A DNA stretch of 64,000 bases from Cervus elaphus (GCF_910594005.1 NC_057819.1:130313669-130377668); one strand, 5' to 3'. Shown: positions 32,389-43,804, counted from the stretch's first letter. Numbers and translations are program-made. The notes: a model not told the origin generated them from the sequence alone.

Positions 32389-32996
32389 TCCCTTATTTGA
32401 GGACCAGGTAAGGCTTGATAGCTTCGAGTTGAAGGAGGTTCCTAAGTGAAAGCCTTTTAAAGGACTATCACGGTTTCGTGGGCAGAGGGTGATGGTGGTG
32501 GGGCCCGTGGAAGAAATCCGCATTCCTCCCTGCCCATCCCTCCCCTTGTCCACCCCGGTCACGTCTCCTCCCTTCCCCCACGTGACAGTGGCGGTCACAG
32601 GAAAGCCTTCCACAAATATTAGCTCAGCCTGGACCTGGTCTCAGGACCTCTCCCTCCCAGGGTCATCCCAGGCTCTGGGGAGGCCAGCCCTCTGGTGCCT
32701 GGCACCCTGCAGAGACTGATAGAATTCCAGAGCTGGGAGCGACTTTAAAATTCATATTGTTCAACCTCCCCTCCTGGGAGGCAGGACAGGGTGCCCCACC
32801 CCCTGGCCCCAGGCTCCCTCCGTTTCTCCATCATCATCTGTATCCTTTTCACCCCCTTCAGTATATAAAGAGCTATTTTAGGTGCCCCTGAGCTTTTCCA
32901 CAGTGGAAGTTGAACAAAACTACCGTGGGTGGGACAAATCCATAACCTTAATCTTGGCTCTTGAAGTGAGAGCTGCTTGAATACATCGTGCTGTTT

Positions 32997-33015
32997 ATGC
33001 AAATCCCATGCAAAT
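32997..33015 (+). promoter_or_regulatory. paired octamer motif (11-bp spacing)
   Basis: Two perfect ATGCAAAT octamers at 32997-33004 and 33008-33015, same strand, 3 bp apart. The octamer is the classical binding site of POU/OCT factors, and an 11-bp offset puts both on the same face of the helix. No promoter elements are adjacent. Function is inferred from motif only. Confidence 0.5.
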
Positions 33016-33529
33016 CAGGGTGACTGGATTAACTGGGAAAGAAAAAAAAAATAGCATGGTGTGTCTGAGCCTTCCGAGCAGTCTGGTTGGCTCCAGAAAA
33101 GATGATTTTTTATTTTCTAAAGTGCTGTTTTCTGTTAGAAACTTCTCTTCTGCCCTGGGAGCCTTAGCCAGTACCCCAAGTTGGCTCCTTCCATGCACCA
33201 AACTCTTGTGTGAACAGGGAGGTTTGTTTTAGGCTCTGTCAACGGGGCCTTGTTGGAAGGTGCCACACCTTAGGCAGGCTTGCCAAGGTCTCGGTGGGGG
33301 CTGAGCGTGGGGAAGTGGCTGGCAGTGACCAGGGCATAGGGCCCTCCCTATGTCCAGGGACGTTTGCTCAGCCAGATTCGGGGTGTCTCCCCATAACCAG
33401 TGCAGATGAAGAGTCTTCTTTCGGGGTGGGAATCTGTTTGTCAGATCCTGAATGTCCTACTTGAAAACACAGTCAGTTGCCATTTGACATACTTAGAGAC
33501 ACCAACTCAGCCACTCAGCTCGCATATTT

Positions 33530-33548
33530 ATGCAAAACAAATGCAAAT
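33530..33548 (+). promoter_or_regulatory. paired octamer motif (11-bp spacing)
   Basis: ATGCAAAA at 33530-33537 and ATGCAAAT at 33541-33548, same strand and same 11-bp offset as the pair 530 bp upstream. The first site is one base off consensus. Confidence 0.45.
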
Positions 33549-33671
33549 GAGTCCATTGAACCCTTTGTCTGTCTCCTGCCAAGCTGGGAACATGGGTCTC
33601 CTGACAACCTCCTCCTCCAAGCCTTTATCCTCTCCAGAAGAGTTTTTCTAATTAGGGCATGGAGCCTCTGA

Positions 33672-33799
33672 AACGTGGCTTGCTCAGTGAAATTCAACTC
33701 AATAAATATGATGATTGTATTCCTACTAAGTGCAAAGCACTGGGTTAGGCTCTTGGCGAGTAGTAAAGAAGAGAAAAATCTAGTTATTGTTCTTGAAGA
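33672..33799 (+). repeat. old mammalian repeat fragment (family unresolved)
   Basis: 'caactcaataaatatgatg', 'ctactaagtgcaaagcactg' and 'gttcttgaagagctcatga' follow a common mammalian interspersed pattern of MIR/L2 age. The family is not certain. Confidence 0.45.
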
Positions 33800-33810
33800 G
33801 CTCATGACCT

Positions 33811-34385
33811 TTTTTCAAAATTAAATTTTATTTTTTTATGAAAGTATAGTTGATGGACAATGTTGTGCCGATCTCTCTTGTACAGTACGGTGACTCAGTT
33901 ATACATGCATTTATTCCCCCAAATGGGCAGAAGAACCTTAATAGACATTTCTCCAAAGAAGACATACAGATGGCCAGCAGACATGTGAAAAGACGCTCAA
34001 CATCACTAATTGTTAGAGAAATGCACATCAAAACGCCAGTGAGGTACAACCTCACACCAGCCAGAAGGGTCATCATGACAGAGTCTACAAATAACAAATG
34101 CTGGAGAGGGAGTGGGGAAAAGGGAACCCTCCCACACTGCTGGTGGGAACGTAAGCTGGTGCAGCCGCTAAGGAAAACAGTAGGGAGGTTCCACGGGGAA
34201 CTAAAAATAGAGCTACCATATGATCCAGCCATCCCCCTCGTTGGGAATACACCCAGACAAAACTGGCACTCAGAAACATACATGCACCCCTGTGTTCATA
34301 GCAGAACCATTCACAGTAGCCAGGACACGGAAACAACCTACACGTCCAGACAGTAACGCGTGGTAGGCGTATACAGTGGAATACT
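33811..34385. pseudogene. L1 with internal inversion (twin priming)
   Basis: The left ~100 bp (33811-33910) is antisense L1 3' UTR starting with a T tract. From about 33912 the sequence flips to sense ORF2, whose frame reads NRHFSKEDIQMASRHVKR, NNKCWRGSGEKGTLPHCWWE and LKIELPYDPAIPLVG, the ORF2 C-terminal region. Both parts lie between one 11-bp target duplication (GCTCATGACCT 33800-33810; GCTCATGATCT 34386-34396). This layout is what twin priming leaves. There is no catalytic domain, so the copy is dead. Confidence 0.88.
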
Positions 34386-34429
34386 GCTCATGATCTCTTC
34401 TAATGAGATTTCCAGCTCTGGTTACTTTA

Positions 34430-35960
34430 TCATTCAATCATCCATTCAACACATGGTATTTTGGGCACCCACTGGGTGCCAGGCCTTCAGCTCAGCATTG
34501 GGCATACAGCCGGGAACAAGTATGAGAAAGTTCCTGCTCTAGGTGAGCTTACTTTTTAAAATTGATGAGACAGATGAGAACGGGATAGTGACGAATAAAA
34601 TAAGATAATTATAAGTCGTAATAAGGACCCAGAAGAAAAGGAACAGACTGGTTTTACTAGGATAGAAATGTGCTGGTGACCAGTTTGGTAAAATTGTCTA
34701 CCAGTTAAATCTTCTTTTTTAAGATATTTTTTTAATGTGGACCATTTTGAATCTTTACTGAATCTGTTAGAAAATCCCTTCTGTTTTATGTTCTGTTTTT
34801 TTGGCTGGGAGGCTCGTGGAACCTTAGCTCCCCAACCAGAGATCGCACCCGCACCCCCTGCCTTGGGAGGTGAAGTCCCAATCACTGGAGCACCAGGGAA
34901 GTCCCTAAATCTTCTTTTGAAGCGAATGAAGAGCAGTTACACAAAATGGCAAAGTACAGAAGGTAATTTTGTTTATCCACCCCATCAGCATCTTCGTTTG
35001 TCTTAATTGGAATAACGATGTTCCGTCCTTTAATGAATTTGATAAGGATTGACTGAGTGCCTACTCCGGACAGGCAGTGTTCTCAGCACTGTGGATTCAG
35101 TGTTGGACAGAGCAAGCCAAGCGCCTGCTCTCACTGGGCACACGCAGATACATGCACGTGGGTAGGACACACCCCGTGATGTGTGCAAGAGGGCAGAGAG
35201 GGGTAAGCGGGGCAGGGCTGGTGGGTGTGGGCTGACGGGTCGGTGGCAATGGTGGCGTTTGAATGAAGCGCAGCCCAGGGGATCAGCACAGCAGAGCTGA
35301 GAGGTCTAATGGACCTAGTGTGTTTGAGGGACAGCGGGATGCCTTTCGCAGCTGGTTGCGGCTGGGAAGGGAGAAAGTGGAGTGAGGCAAGATGGCCCAG
35401 GTGAGAAGAGAAGGACCAAGGCGAGATGTTGAGAGTTTAATTATAAATGCGGTGGGAAACTCTTGGCAGATTTTGAGTAGGGGAGAGATCTGGTCTGATT
35501 GATGTCTTTGAAAAGATTATTCATTAGCTGCTGAGCAGCGACTAGACAGTAGGAGGGTGAAGAGGAACCTGGAGATGTAGAAGATGCTTGATTAGCTCAG
35601 GCATGAGGCAGCGGCTGTTTTAATTAGAGGGACGACAGAGGAGCTTGTGGGAAGGAGAGCCCAGCCGTGTTTCGAAGGTCGAGTTCCCCTGACAAGTGCA
35701 TGGATTGGATGTGGGGTGTGGCAGAAATCGAAGCGTCAAGAATGACTCCCAGGTTTCTGTCTTGAGCAACTGGATAAACAGTGATGTGGTTAATGCTGCA
35801 GGGAAAAGTTAGGGGAGGAATGTCTTAAAGGGCATTAAGAGTTGTGTTGAAGACATAATGAAGGTTGAGAATGAGACATTCCTTGGCTGTCCGAAGGGAG
35901 ATGATGAGAAGGAAGCTGATAGGCTTAGAGCACAGAGCACTCTGCTCATTTACAGCCAGT
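34430..35960 (+). repeat. old mammalian interspersed repeat(s), interrupted
   Basis: Two starts of the same pattern: 'cacccactgggtgccaggcc' with 'agcattgggcatacagccgg' near 34465, and 'ctgagtgcctactccggaca' with 'agcactgtggattcagtg' near 35052. Later phrases ('gggagagatctggtctgat', 'ggattggatgtggggtgtgg', 'aagaatgactcccaggtttc') match a long dispersed mammalian repeat I cannot name safely. A CHR-2 SINE (34720-34910) interrupts it. Confidence 0.5.
34720..34910 (-). repeat. CHR-2-type tRNA SINE, antisense
   Basis: 'gtggaccattttgaatcttt', 'ttggctgggaggctcgtgg', 'aaccttagctccccaacca', the antisense B box 'gatcgcacccg', and 'ggagcaccagggaagtccc'. The copy at 63330 has the same structure. Confidence 0.87.
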
Positions 35961-36956
35961 CTCTGAAGCCTCATTCCAGCATATTTCCCATTGTTTCATA
36001 AAGATGCTGAAAGAAGTGAAGTGAGGCCTTCCCGATCCATAGGAAGGACACAGGGACTAAAAGAGTGGATGAGATGGGGCTGTTCTTGAGGGCTGAGGGC
36101 CAGGTGTATCTCTTGTGCTTTTCTGGGGCAGGAAGACGGTACAGCAGACCCTGAAAGCCTGTTCGTGGCCCGTCTCCTGACCCTCCACTGGTTTTATCAG
36201 GGCTGTATCAGAAAGCTGACCTCCTGGAGATGATGTAAGGAAATTCTAATTATAATCTGAGGAAGCACTTGGAGCCACAGGTGTCCATTCCTGGGGGAGC
36301 CTGAAATGAAGTCAGCCAGGAAGAAGGTGGCCAGAGCAGTCGATGGCATCAGCGAGGAGGAAACAGAGCCTCAGAGAGGAGGGATGCTTGGGCCAAGGTG
36401 TCCTATTCACCTGCATGCAGAGTGGGACCCTGATCTTGGATGTCACCTTGGTTCCCACATTTCTTCAACGAGGGCTTTGTGGACAGGAACATCTTGAGTG
36501 TACCGTCGAAGGTCTGATATCCACCCCGTGATTCCTCCTCGACAGTCTCTCGTGATGAAGAGTTGCAGGAGCACTCAGGTGTCTCAGCGTTAGCGGCCAG
36601 TGACCTAGCGGCCAGTGGTCCAGCATCTGAACAGTTCATTTTCCTGTTGGTGTTACCTGTGCCTATGAGTCCATCCATCAGCTCACCTGTAAGCCCTTTT
36701 GAAACATAAAAATAAATCAGACCGAAGACAACAAAGCGAACAAAAGAAAAACCGTTTTGGAAAGTAGCAATCAATTGTTTTCACTTGCGAAGGTTTTCCT
36801 TGGGAAGACCGGATCTGTTGGATGCCTGTGCCAGCTCTCTGTTGAAAAACCACTCTCACTCCCTAAAAAATTCTTGCTCTGGCTGTCAGGAGATTTCATT
36901 AGATATTTAATTTAAAATTTTGAAATTTCTGAGTACAATCTGGTGACGCATGTGGT
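35961..36956. other. unique stretch
   Basis: No exon recognised. A possible antisense MIR lies at 36345-36445 ('gaggaaacagagcctcagag'). A small perfect tandem repeat, TAGCGGCCAGTG, occurs at 36591-36602 and 36606-36617. Confidence 0.5.
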
Positions 36957-36971
36957 TAAAAGAGACTCAAT

Positions 36972-37095
36972 AGGGACTTCCCTGGCAGTGCACTGGTTAA
37001 GATTCTGTGCTTCCAATGCAGGGGATCGATCCCTGCAGGTCTGATCCCTTGTTGGGGAACTAAGATCCCACGGGCCAAATTAAAAAAAAAAAAAG
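36972..37095 (+). repeat. CHR-2-type tRNA SINE with target-site duplication
   Basis: 'gggacttccctggcagtgca', 'ttccaatgcaggggatcgat', 'ggggaactaagatcccacg' and a 12-13-A tail. It is flanked by TAAAAGAGACTCAAT (36957-36971) and TAAAAGAGACTCGAT (37096-37110), a 15-bp target duplication with one mismatch. Complete and well preserved. Confidence 0.92.
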
Positions 37096-37292
37096 TAAAA
37101 GAGACTCGATACGAAATTGATACAACAATCCAGTGCAATATAGGAAATTTGACTGGCTCCCAGTGAAGAGGACTGACCGTTCTAGTTTCCCTAGGATGGA
37201 ATTAGGGGGGATGTTTCCCCCAGACTCTCCCTAGGATGGGACAAAATTGCAGGCAGGCCAAGACAGTTGTCACCTTACTTTTAAGTAAGTAG

Positions 37293-37515
37293 GGGACACA
37301 GGTTCAGTCCCTGGTCCGGGAAGATCCCACATGCCACAGAAGAGCTAAGCTCGTGTGTCACAACTACTGAGCCCTTGCTGTAGAGTTAGTGCTCTGCAAC
37401 AAGAGAAGCCACTGCAACAAGAAACCGATGGACTGCAGTGAAGAGCCGCCCCTGCTCACCGCAACTAGAGAAAGCAGCAAGGAGGACCCAGCACCACCAC
37501 AAATAATTAATTGAT
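37293..37515 (+). repeat. CHR-1-type tRNA SINE, head truncated
   Basis: Starts at the B box region ('ggggacacaggttcagtccc'), then 'gggaagatcccacatgcc', 'gtcacaactactgagccctt' and the CHR body. The tail is 'aataattaattgattt'. Confidence 0.83.
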
Positions 37516-38139
37516 TTAAGAAATGACACACATACATAGAGACAAAGCAAATCTGCAAATATATGAACAATTATTGAGTCAAGGAACCAACTCTATAGAT
37601 GCTCCCTGTACTATTCTTTCTCATTTCCTGCAAGTTTCTACCATAAAGGTTGAGAAAAAGCTTTTGCGTGGAAAGATTACCATCACCTCCTCTTTCAGGA
37701 TGCAGTGGCTTGGGTAAGTTGAGATTTGCTAACTCAGTTCTTTGTCTCAATTCAGCTATAAAGGTTTCCAGATACCAAGAGTATGCATATGCTCATATTT
37801 TAGTAAGTGAAGACCTGTTGAAGTTATCCATCAGAGGCGGGGAAAACCTAACACGAATCTCCACCCAATAAAAAATGAAAGGGAAGAAGATGGTTAGGGC
37901 TAGACGCTGGGAGAGGGTGGTGAATGGAAAGACGATCTTTTAGGGCTCATGCAGACAAAGAGACAAAACACAACAGATTTCTCTTTATGCTTCTTCTTCA
38001 TGGAAGAAAAAGCAGCTAAGTGGAGGGAATAAAACCACCACAGGGGGAGTGGATTGGAGGGGCTGGTGAGCAGGCCCAGGGCTGATTCTGCTCTTTGAAG
38101 CAAATAGAAGACCGTTTAAGCTTTAAAGCAGCTGTATGT
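37516..38139. other. unique stretch
   Basis: AT-rich. No repeat, exon or RNA gene recognised. Confidence 0.5.
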
Positions 38140-38350
38140 TAGTTGTTCAGTCATGTCCGACTCTTTGAGAACCCATGGGCTGTAGTCCACCAGGCTCCTC
38201 TGTCCATGGAATTCTCCAGGCAAGAATACTGAAGTGGGTTGCCATTTCCTTCTCCAGGGGATCTTTCCAACCCAGGGATCGAACCTGCGCCTCTCACGTC
38301 ACCTGCTTTGGCAGGCGGGTTCTTTACCACTAGCGCCATCTGGGAAGCCC
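38140..38350 (-). repeat. Bov-tA SINE, antisense
   Basis: Complete antisense element to 'accactagcgccatctggga'. Just beyond it (38353-38402) a scrap of antisense L1 3' end is visible ('agagtagtgtgtatatgtca'). Confidence 0.95.
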
Positions 38351-38499
38351 AGTTTTATGTAGAGTAGTGTGTATATGTCAACCCCAAACTCCTAATTAAT
38401 TTCAAAAGATAAGAAGTGAAATACGTTTATTCTGATCTTGTTTTCAGATTTGAATCAAGGTAACCACAAAACAAAGCTTTAATTGACTTTCTTGGGGGA

Positions 38500-38765
38500 G
38501 CAGTGTAGACAGGGCACCAAGGTTCTGTTGATCACACAGTTCGCTAAGCTGGACAGCCTGTGAACTTGATTCAGAATTTGAGCTCAGGTTCTCACAGGCC
38601 CATGAGGGAGTCCCAACTCTGCACCCTGCTTGTCTGATCTTAAACCAGCTACTTAACCCCCTGCAAACTTCAGTTTCCTCATCTGTGAAATGAGAGACTA
38701 AATTATATTCTTCATAGCGTTCCCGAGGCTTAGAGGTGTCCATACAGGTAAAGGCATTAGCATAA
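38500..38765 (+). repeat. MIR SINE
   Basis: Sense MIR: 'taaaccagctacttaacccc', 'cttcagtttcctcatctgtg', 'aaatgagagactaaattat' and 'cgttcccgaggctta'. The core is well preserved for the family. Confidence 0.85.
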
Positions 38766-38825
38766 CGTCCAAAACACAGTCAGCTTTCAATGAATCTCAC
38801 CTGTTAATACGTCACTTCTTGTTGC

Positions 38826-38932
38826 TGTTGTTCAACCATGTCTGACTCTTTGCAACCCCATGGACTGTAGCCCACCAGGCTTCTCTGTCTGTGAGATTCT
38901 CCCAGGCAAGAGCACTGGAGTGGGTGTCACTT
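38826..38932 (-). repeat. Bov-A fragment, antisense
   Basis: 'gttcaaccatgtctgactct' to 'gcactggagtgggtgtcac'. The head is missing. Confidence 0.9.
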
Positions 38933-40223
38933 ACCACTAATACAAAGAGAAAATAGGTCTGACGGATTGCATCAAACTTGCAGCCTTAAATATGTCTCTT
39001 TGCAGGGGATGATCTAACCATTACTGAGAAGCAGACTAAATCCAGGAAAGCTCATTCTGAGGACCGCTAAGAACTTGTTGAGACACATGCTGCGTTCTTC
39101 TGAGACTATGACCTTGTTTAAATATTTGGCTCTTAAAACACAGTGTTTTTTTTTTTTTTTCCCGTGAAACCACATGCTCTCATTTAGAAGGACTTGAAAA
39201 TGTCCAGGGTCTTGGAATTTGGGGTTAAGTCCTGGGAATGAGGGGAATGAGAAAGCAGGACTGAATTGGGGGAGGCAGTATGAGAAAAGCAGAGAAGTCA
39301 TCCTCTGCCCGAGCACAGGAATACCTGGCCCCGACTCTGGCCACGAAGGGCAGGTGAGTGAGAAAAGGCTGTCGGGACCCTTTATGGTGCGTAATAACCA
39401 TCGCAGCTGTGCAAGCAGAGATCAAAGATCAAATCAAATTTCAAGCTGCGGGGACCTCAATCCGATCACCTGCAGAGGTCAGAGAAAGGAATTTTTCTCC
39501 CCTGAAGAGCCTCAAGATTGGCTGAATTCCCAACAGGGGGGTTTGGCGCGGCCTTGAAGGATCGCGTTACTGGCTACTGCCCAGAAGCAAGGGGACACGG
39601 CCTCGGGGTGGATGAGACGGGTGGGACCCTTCTGTTATTCTCCGCAGGGTGTCTGCCAAGCAGCACGGAGAAACTCAGACAAAGCCCAGGTTCTGGGCAT
39701 CTGTCCAGGGGCTCCGGTGTAACGAGTGCTCAGAAGCCTGCCTTTGAGTGTCTGTTCTCAAGGTGGGTCCTGAGAATGCCAAGTGCCGCTGCTTTATGTG
39801 GGTGCTGTGCTGGCCTCCGTCTCCTCCTTGGCCGAGCCCAGGCTGGGACGGGACTTCGGCCAGAGCAGGATGGCGGTTGACTGCAAGGCCATCTGTGCTG
39901 TTTGCATGCCCCCACCCCGGGCCGTCACTCCCAATCCCAGCACACACACAAAGGGCGCTGGGAGACTCAGCCCTGTGCCCAGATTTGGGGGTACCCTCCA
40001 GGGCGCCCTGCTGGAGACAACGCCATCTGGTTCAAAGAAGGCCTCCGCATCTCTGTGCTGTCCAAGGGAAGCAGGTGGTCCCCGCGTCAGCTCTGAAAGG
40101 CTCCATGGAACTCTCCAAAGTTGGAGCTTCAACCGCCTCTTCCCTGCCTCTCCTCACTCCCATGATGACACTCCGCACTGGAAGAGAAATTAGGAAGATT
40201 TCCTGCGATGGTGGAAAGATGCT
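38933..40223. other. unique stretch
   Basis: 1.3 kb without repeats. T tract near 39146-39161. Right half GC-rich (39540-40180) with overlapping frames up to 220 codons on the plus strand, one of which runs on into the SINE at 40235. No family signature. Confidence 0.5.
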
Positions 40224-40234
40224 AAAGATAACTA

Positions 40235-40504
40235 CTGCTGCTGCTGCTACTGCTGTCACTTCAGTCGTGTCCGACTCTGTGCGACCCCATAGATGGCAGC
40301 CCACCAGGCTCCCCCGTCCCTGGGATTCTCCAGGCAAGATTGCTGGAGTGGGTTGCCATTTCCTTCTCCAATGCGTGAAAGTGAAAGTGAAGTCGCTCAG
40401 TGGTGTCTGACTCTTAGCGACCCCATGGACTGCAGCCCACCAGGCTCCTCCGTCCATGGGATTTTCCAGGCAAGAGTACTGGAGTGGGTGCCACTGCCTT
40501 CTCC
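40235..40504 (-). repeat. Bov-A2 dimeric SINE, antisense, with target-site duplication
   Basis: Starts with the antisense (CTG)n tail, then two Bov-A monomers separated by the 'gtgaaagtgaaagtgaagtc' linker. The 11-bp direct repeat AAAGATAACTA sits at 40224-40234 and 40505-40515 without mismatch. Complete and young-looking. Confidence 0.96.
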
Positions 40505-40581
40505 AAAGATAACTAAGTGAGGAGAAAATTGAGTTCTTGAGAGATTTAGTAGATTGTGTTTCAAAATATGCCCCCAAATGG

Positions 40582-40710
40582 GGGACGTCTTGGCAGTCCA
40601 GTGGTTAAAGACTTCACCTTCCAATGCCAGGGGCGGGGGTTTGATCCTCAGTCAGGGACCTAAAGTCCCACACGCCGTGAGGTGTGACCACAATTTTTTT
40701 TTTAAATCCC
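40582..40710 (+). repeat. CHR-2-type tRNA SINE
   Basis: 'gacgtcttggcagtccagtg', 'caccttccaatgcc', 'gtttgatcctcagtcaggga' and 'taaagtcccacacgcc', then a T/A tail. Confidence 0.85.
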
Positions 40711-41499
40711 CCCAAATGGTGTGTCAATGGTCTTTATTAGAGAGCATCCTTCAGGGTAGGGGGACGTGTGTATAAGGCGTTGGAGAGGGTGATGCTGGGT
40801 GGAGTTAAATGTGTTATCAAATGAACATGGGGGACCCAATGTGAGTGAACTTGGCCACTTAGACTGTGGACGTCAGTCAAGCTGATGTGTTGGGGGAAGG
40901 AGGGGGAAGGAAGTTTGTCACCCGTTTTAATATCAGAGATTCCTTTACGTGGGTGGTAACCGGGGAACAGCTGCAGGTAGCTGAATTTCAGCCCAAATCC
41001 TTGCAGAAACGCTGGTGGGACCCCTGCCAACAACTGAGCAATGGCTTTTCAAGCTGGAAGGGAGCAAGCAAGCCGGACGGAGGAAGGCGAAGCTGTGAGG
41101 GAGGTGGGGGCGGGGAGGCAAGGTTTTGAAAAGCTGAGTTTGGAAGCTGGTGCATATTTAATAGGATTAGAACACATGAGTTCCAGGCTGAAAATTCTCA
41201 ACCTGCCTCGTTAAACAGCCAGCCCGAAGGAACGCCTGGCTCTCTGAGTAGCAGCAAGAAAGCGGGGAGGGGGGAAGGGAGGCGAAACACCTGGGGTCCT
41301 AGCCGGGGAGCTGGGGGCTGGAGGAGGGGTCCTGGAAGCCCTTTTCTCCTCTCTCCTCTCCTCTCCAGGGAGCGTCCATCGTCACCCTCTGCTCCAGGAA
41401 CACACCCAGTTTGTCAATAACACCTCCAATGGCCTGTCCCTGCCTGACTTGGCCCACTTGGGAGGAAAGTGTTTACTTCTGCCGTCTTGTGTAATTGAG
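40711..41499. other. unique stretch, G-rich in part
   Basis: No repeat or exon. G-runs at 41095-41120 and 41255-41330, and a CT-rich run near 41343-41370. Confidence 0.5.
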
Positions 41500-41715
41500 T
41501 GTGTGCTCTCTCGCTTCACTGTCTGACTCTTTGCAACCCCGTGGACTGTAGCCCTCCAGGCTCTTCTGTCCATGGGATTCTCCAGGCAAGAATACTGAAG
41601 TGGGTTGCCATGCCCTTCTCCAGGGGATCTTCCTGACCCAGGGATCGAACCTGCATCTCTTATGTCTCCTGCATTGGCAGCCGGATCTTTACCTCTAGCG
41701 CCACCTGGGAAGCAG
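41500..41715 (-). repeat. Bov-tA SINE, antisense
   Basis: Complete from 'cactgtctgactctttgcaa' to 'ctagcgccacctgggaag'. Confidence 0.95.
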
Positions 41716-42608
41716 GTCCAGCCTGGCCTCAAGGTCTGTTTGGTTGTATCTTGGATGCAGCAGCTCTGAGTCTGGGGGTTTGGGGTGATTGGTGGTAAGC
41801 TGGAACATATTTCCTCGTCTGAATCTGCATTTTATACGCTGGCCTGATGATTTAGCCCCCCGGGTTAGAAGGCTGTTTGGTACCCATCCACCCAGCCCGA
41901 TGGCCCATGATGCCCGGAATGAAGTGGATCCTCCCTGGCTTCAGGCTCTGCACGAACTTGGTGAGTGATGTCAGATAGGACCTTTCACTTCCTCAGTGTC
42001 TTACTTTTACAGAAACCATGGCCCATTTGAGCCTTCCTGCTGGCGGCCTTCCGTGTCACTGAGAGGAGAAACAAGTCGTAGGTTACTACAAATATTTCAT
42101 CCAAGACACGATGCCAACCATGCAGATGCTCCAGGCTCACAGAGGCCACCGCGTTTACAAGATTAAGGCCTCTGATGGGCCCCATACTTGTTTAAACTCT
42201 AAACCATCTGCTTGTTCATCACAACATCCTTAGTACTATTCTTAGCAGTTGAAAGAAATAGAACCTCTTGGAAAAGAAGCACTAGAAGTTGTTGTGTTTC
42301 ATGGATATCACCCTTCCTTGATTTTTCCTTGTATAAAGTGTCATCTTCCCAATGTTCTGAGTTGGGAAGAGTCAGGCTTGTCATAAGACTGAGAGATGTT
42401 GCCTCGATTTTATTCCTTCAATGTAGTTAGAGCCTAAAACATTCAGACTGATGCTTGGGTTCAAATTCTGGCCACCTCTTATTAACTGTGCCAAGTTGTG
42501 AACAGTATGGAACATTCTAAACCTCAGTATCTATGCTCTAAAATCCATCAAAAATAGAAGGTCATGGGAAAACAAACCTGCATGTTACATGCTTGAAGAA
42601 GAAGAAGA
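41716..42608. other. unique stretch
   Basis: No exon or repeat recognised. Small GAA run at 42596-42607 next to the SINE end. Confidence 0.5.
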
Positions 42609-42800
42609 GTTAGTTGCTCGGTTGTGACCAGCTATTTGCAACCCCAGGGACTGTAGCCCACCAGGCTCCTCTGTCCATGGGATTTCCCAGGCAAGAAGAC
42701 TGGAGTGGGGAGACATTTCCTTCTCCAGGAGATCTTCCCTACCCAGGGATCGAGCTCGGGTCTCCTGCATTGCAGGCAGATTCTTAACCATCTGAGGTAT
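42609..42800 (-). repeat. Bov-tA SINE, antisense
   Basis: 'gagttagttgctcggttgtg' through the body to 'gattcttaaccatctgagg'. Confidence 0.94.
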
Positions 42801-43594
42801 CAGAGCTGCCAACACCCTTGGGATGCAGGTATAGACTTCAGGTATCTGGAACAGAGTCGTAGCTGTGATGCTTATTAATAAGAGCCGGCATCCAGTGGAC
42901 TTTCTCCTGTGTTAGCGCGGCAGGCAGATGTCACGTGATTCATTCACTCATTTATGCACAGCCCAGCGACCTGCTCAGCCCGTCTTGCCTCCCTTCTTGG
43001 TTCCCATTTCCCTTCTTGGTTGAACAAACAGCTTCCAAAGCCCTCCTTCCCAACTTGACCCTCAGGCCCAGAGCTCAGTCTCGATAAATTCTGAACCTGG
43101 CCTGGGGAGTTCCCGGAAGCCCCTGTCTTCTGATAACCCAAGGGAATGTTGAAGCCTTCTGAGAGGTGGAGCCCCACCTTCCGGATGCGGGGGCCTCAGG
43201 AATCCAGGGAAGCGGGGACCATCCCGACAGCCCTGGGGAGCCCTGAGAGCAGTGTGTGTCCTGCCGGCTGTGTAAACACAGTAACCAAACGCACTGATGA
43301 TTTCCAGGGCTCTGCAGTCGGCAGCGAGTACAGCGGGTGATGCGGCTTCCCGTCCTCCTTCTCCCTTCTCATTTTTCTTTGCTCCTCTCGCCTCAGGGTA
43401 GGACAGAACCTGAGGCCCCCAGGAAGCCTTGTTAGAACCCCAAGGCTTCGCTCTGCGGATCTGCACTCTCCCTGGTGTGGGTCTCACGTGTCACCTCTCC
43501 CGGGCAGCACTCTTGGATCCAAAGCAATGAACTTCCCAGCTTTTCACAGCCCCTCCCTCTTCTGTCCTTCCCTCCTTAGCCCTCCTATCCTATT
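42801..43594. other. unique stretch
   Basis: No repeat recognised. The minus-strand frames at 42944-43487 are open largely by GC content and lack known motifs. Confidence 0.5.
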
Positions 43595-43804
43595 GTGCCT
43601 GCTCAGGTGCTCAGCTGTGTCCAACTCTTTTGTGACCTCGTGGACTATAGCCGGCCAGGTTCCTCTGTCCATGGGATTCTGCAGGCAAGAAGACGAGTGG
43701 GCTGCCATTTCCTCCTCCAGGGGATCTTCCCCACCCAGGGACTGAACCTTCCTTTCCTGCATTGGCAGGTGGATTCTTTATCACTGAGCCACCTGGGAAT
43801 CCCA
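43595..43804 (-). repeat. Bov-tA SINE, antisense
   Basis: 'gtgcctgctcaggtgctcag' to 'tcactgagccacctgggaat'. Complete. Confidence 0.95.

Larger units (their letters stand above)
32389..33671. other. SINE-free stretch with paired octamers
   Basis: 1.3 kb without recent repeats or exons. It holds the first two of four paired octamer sites (listed separately) and many A/T-rich motifs at 32950-33130 and 33510-33560. Of the repeat-free stretches, this is the best candidate for a distal regulatory element. Confidence 0.5.

Noticed and set aside
33850..34356. 168-codon frame with clear reverse-transcriptase-family text
   Set aside because: It is the C-terminal piece of L1 ORF2 inside a twin-primed insertion, fused to antisense UTR at its start; not a cellular gene.
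41995..42430. Short frames in a repeat-free block
   Set aside because: Below 75 codons, overlapping on both strands, no family signature.
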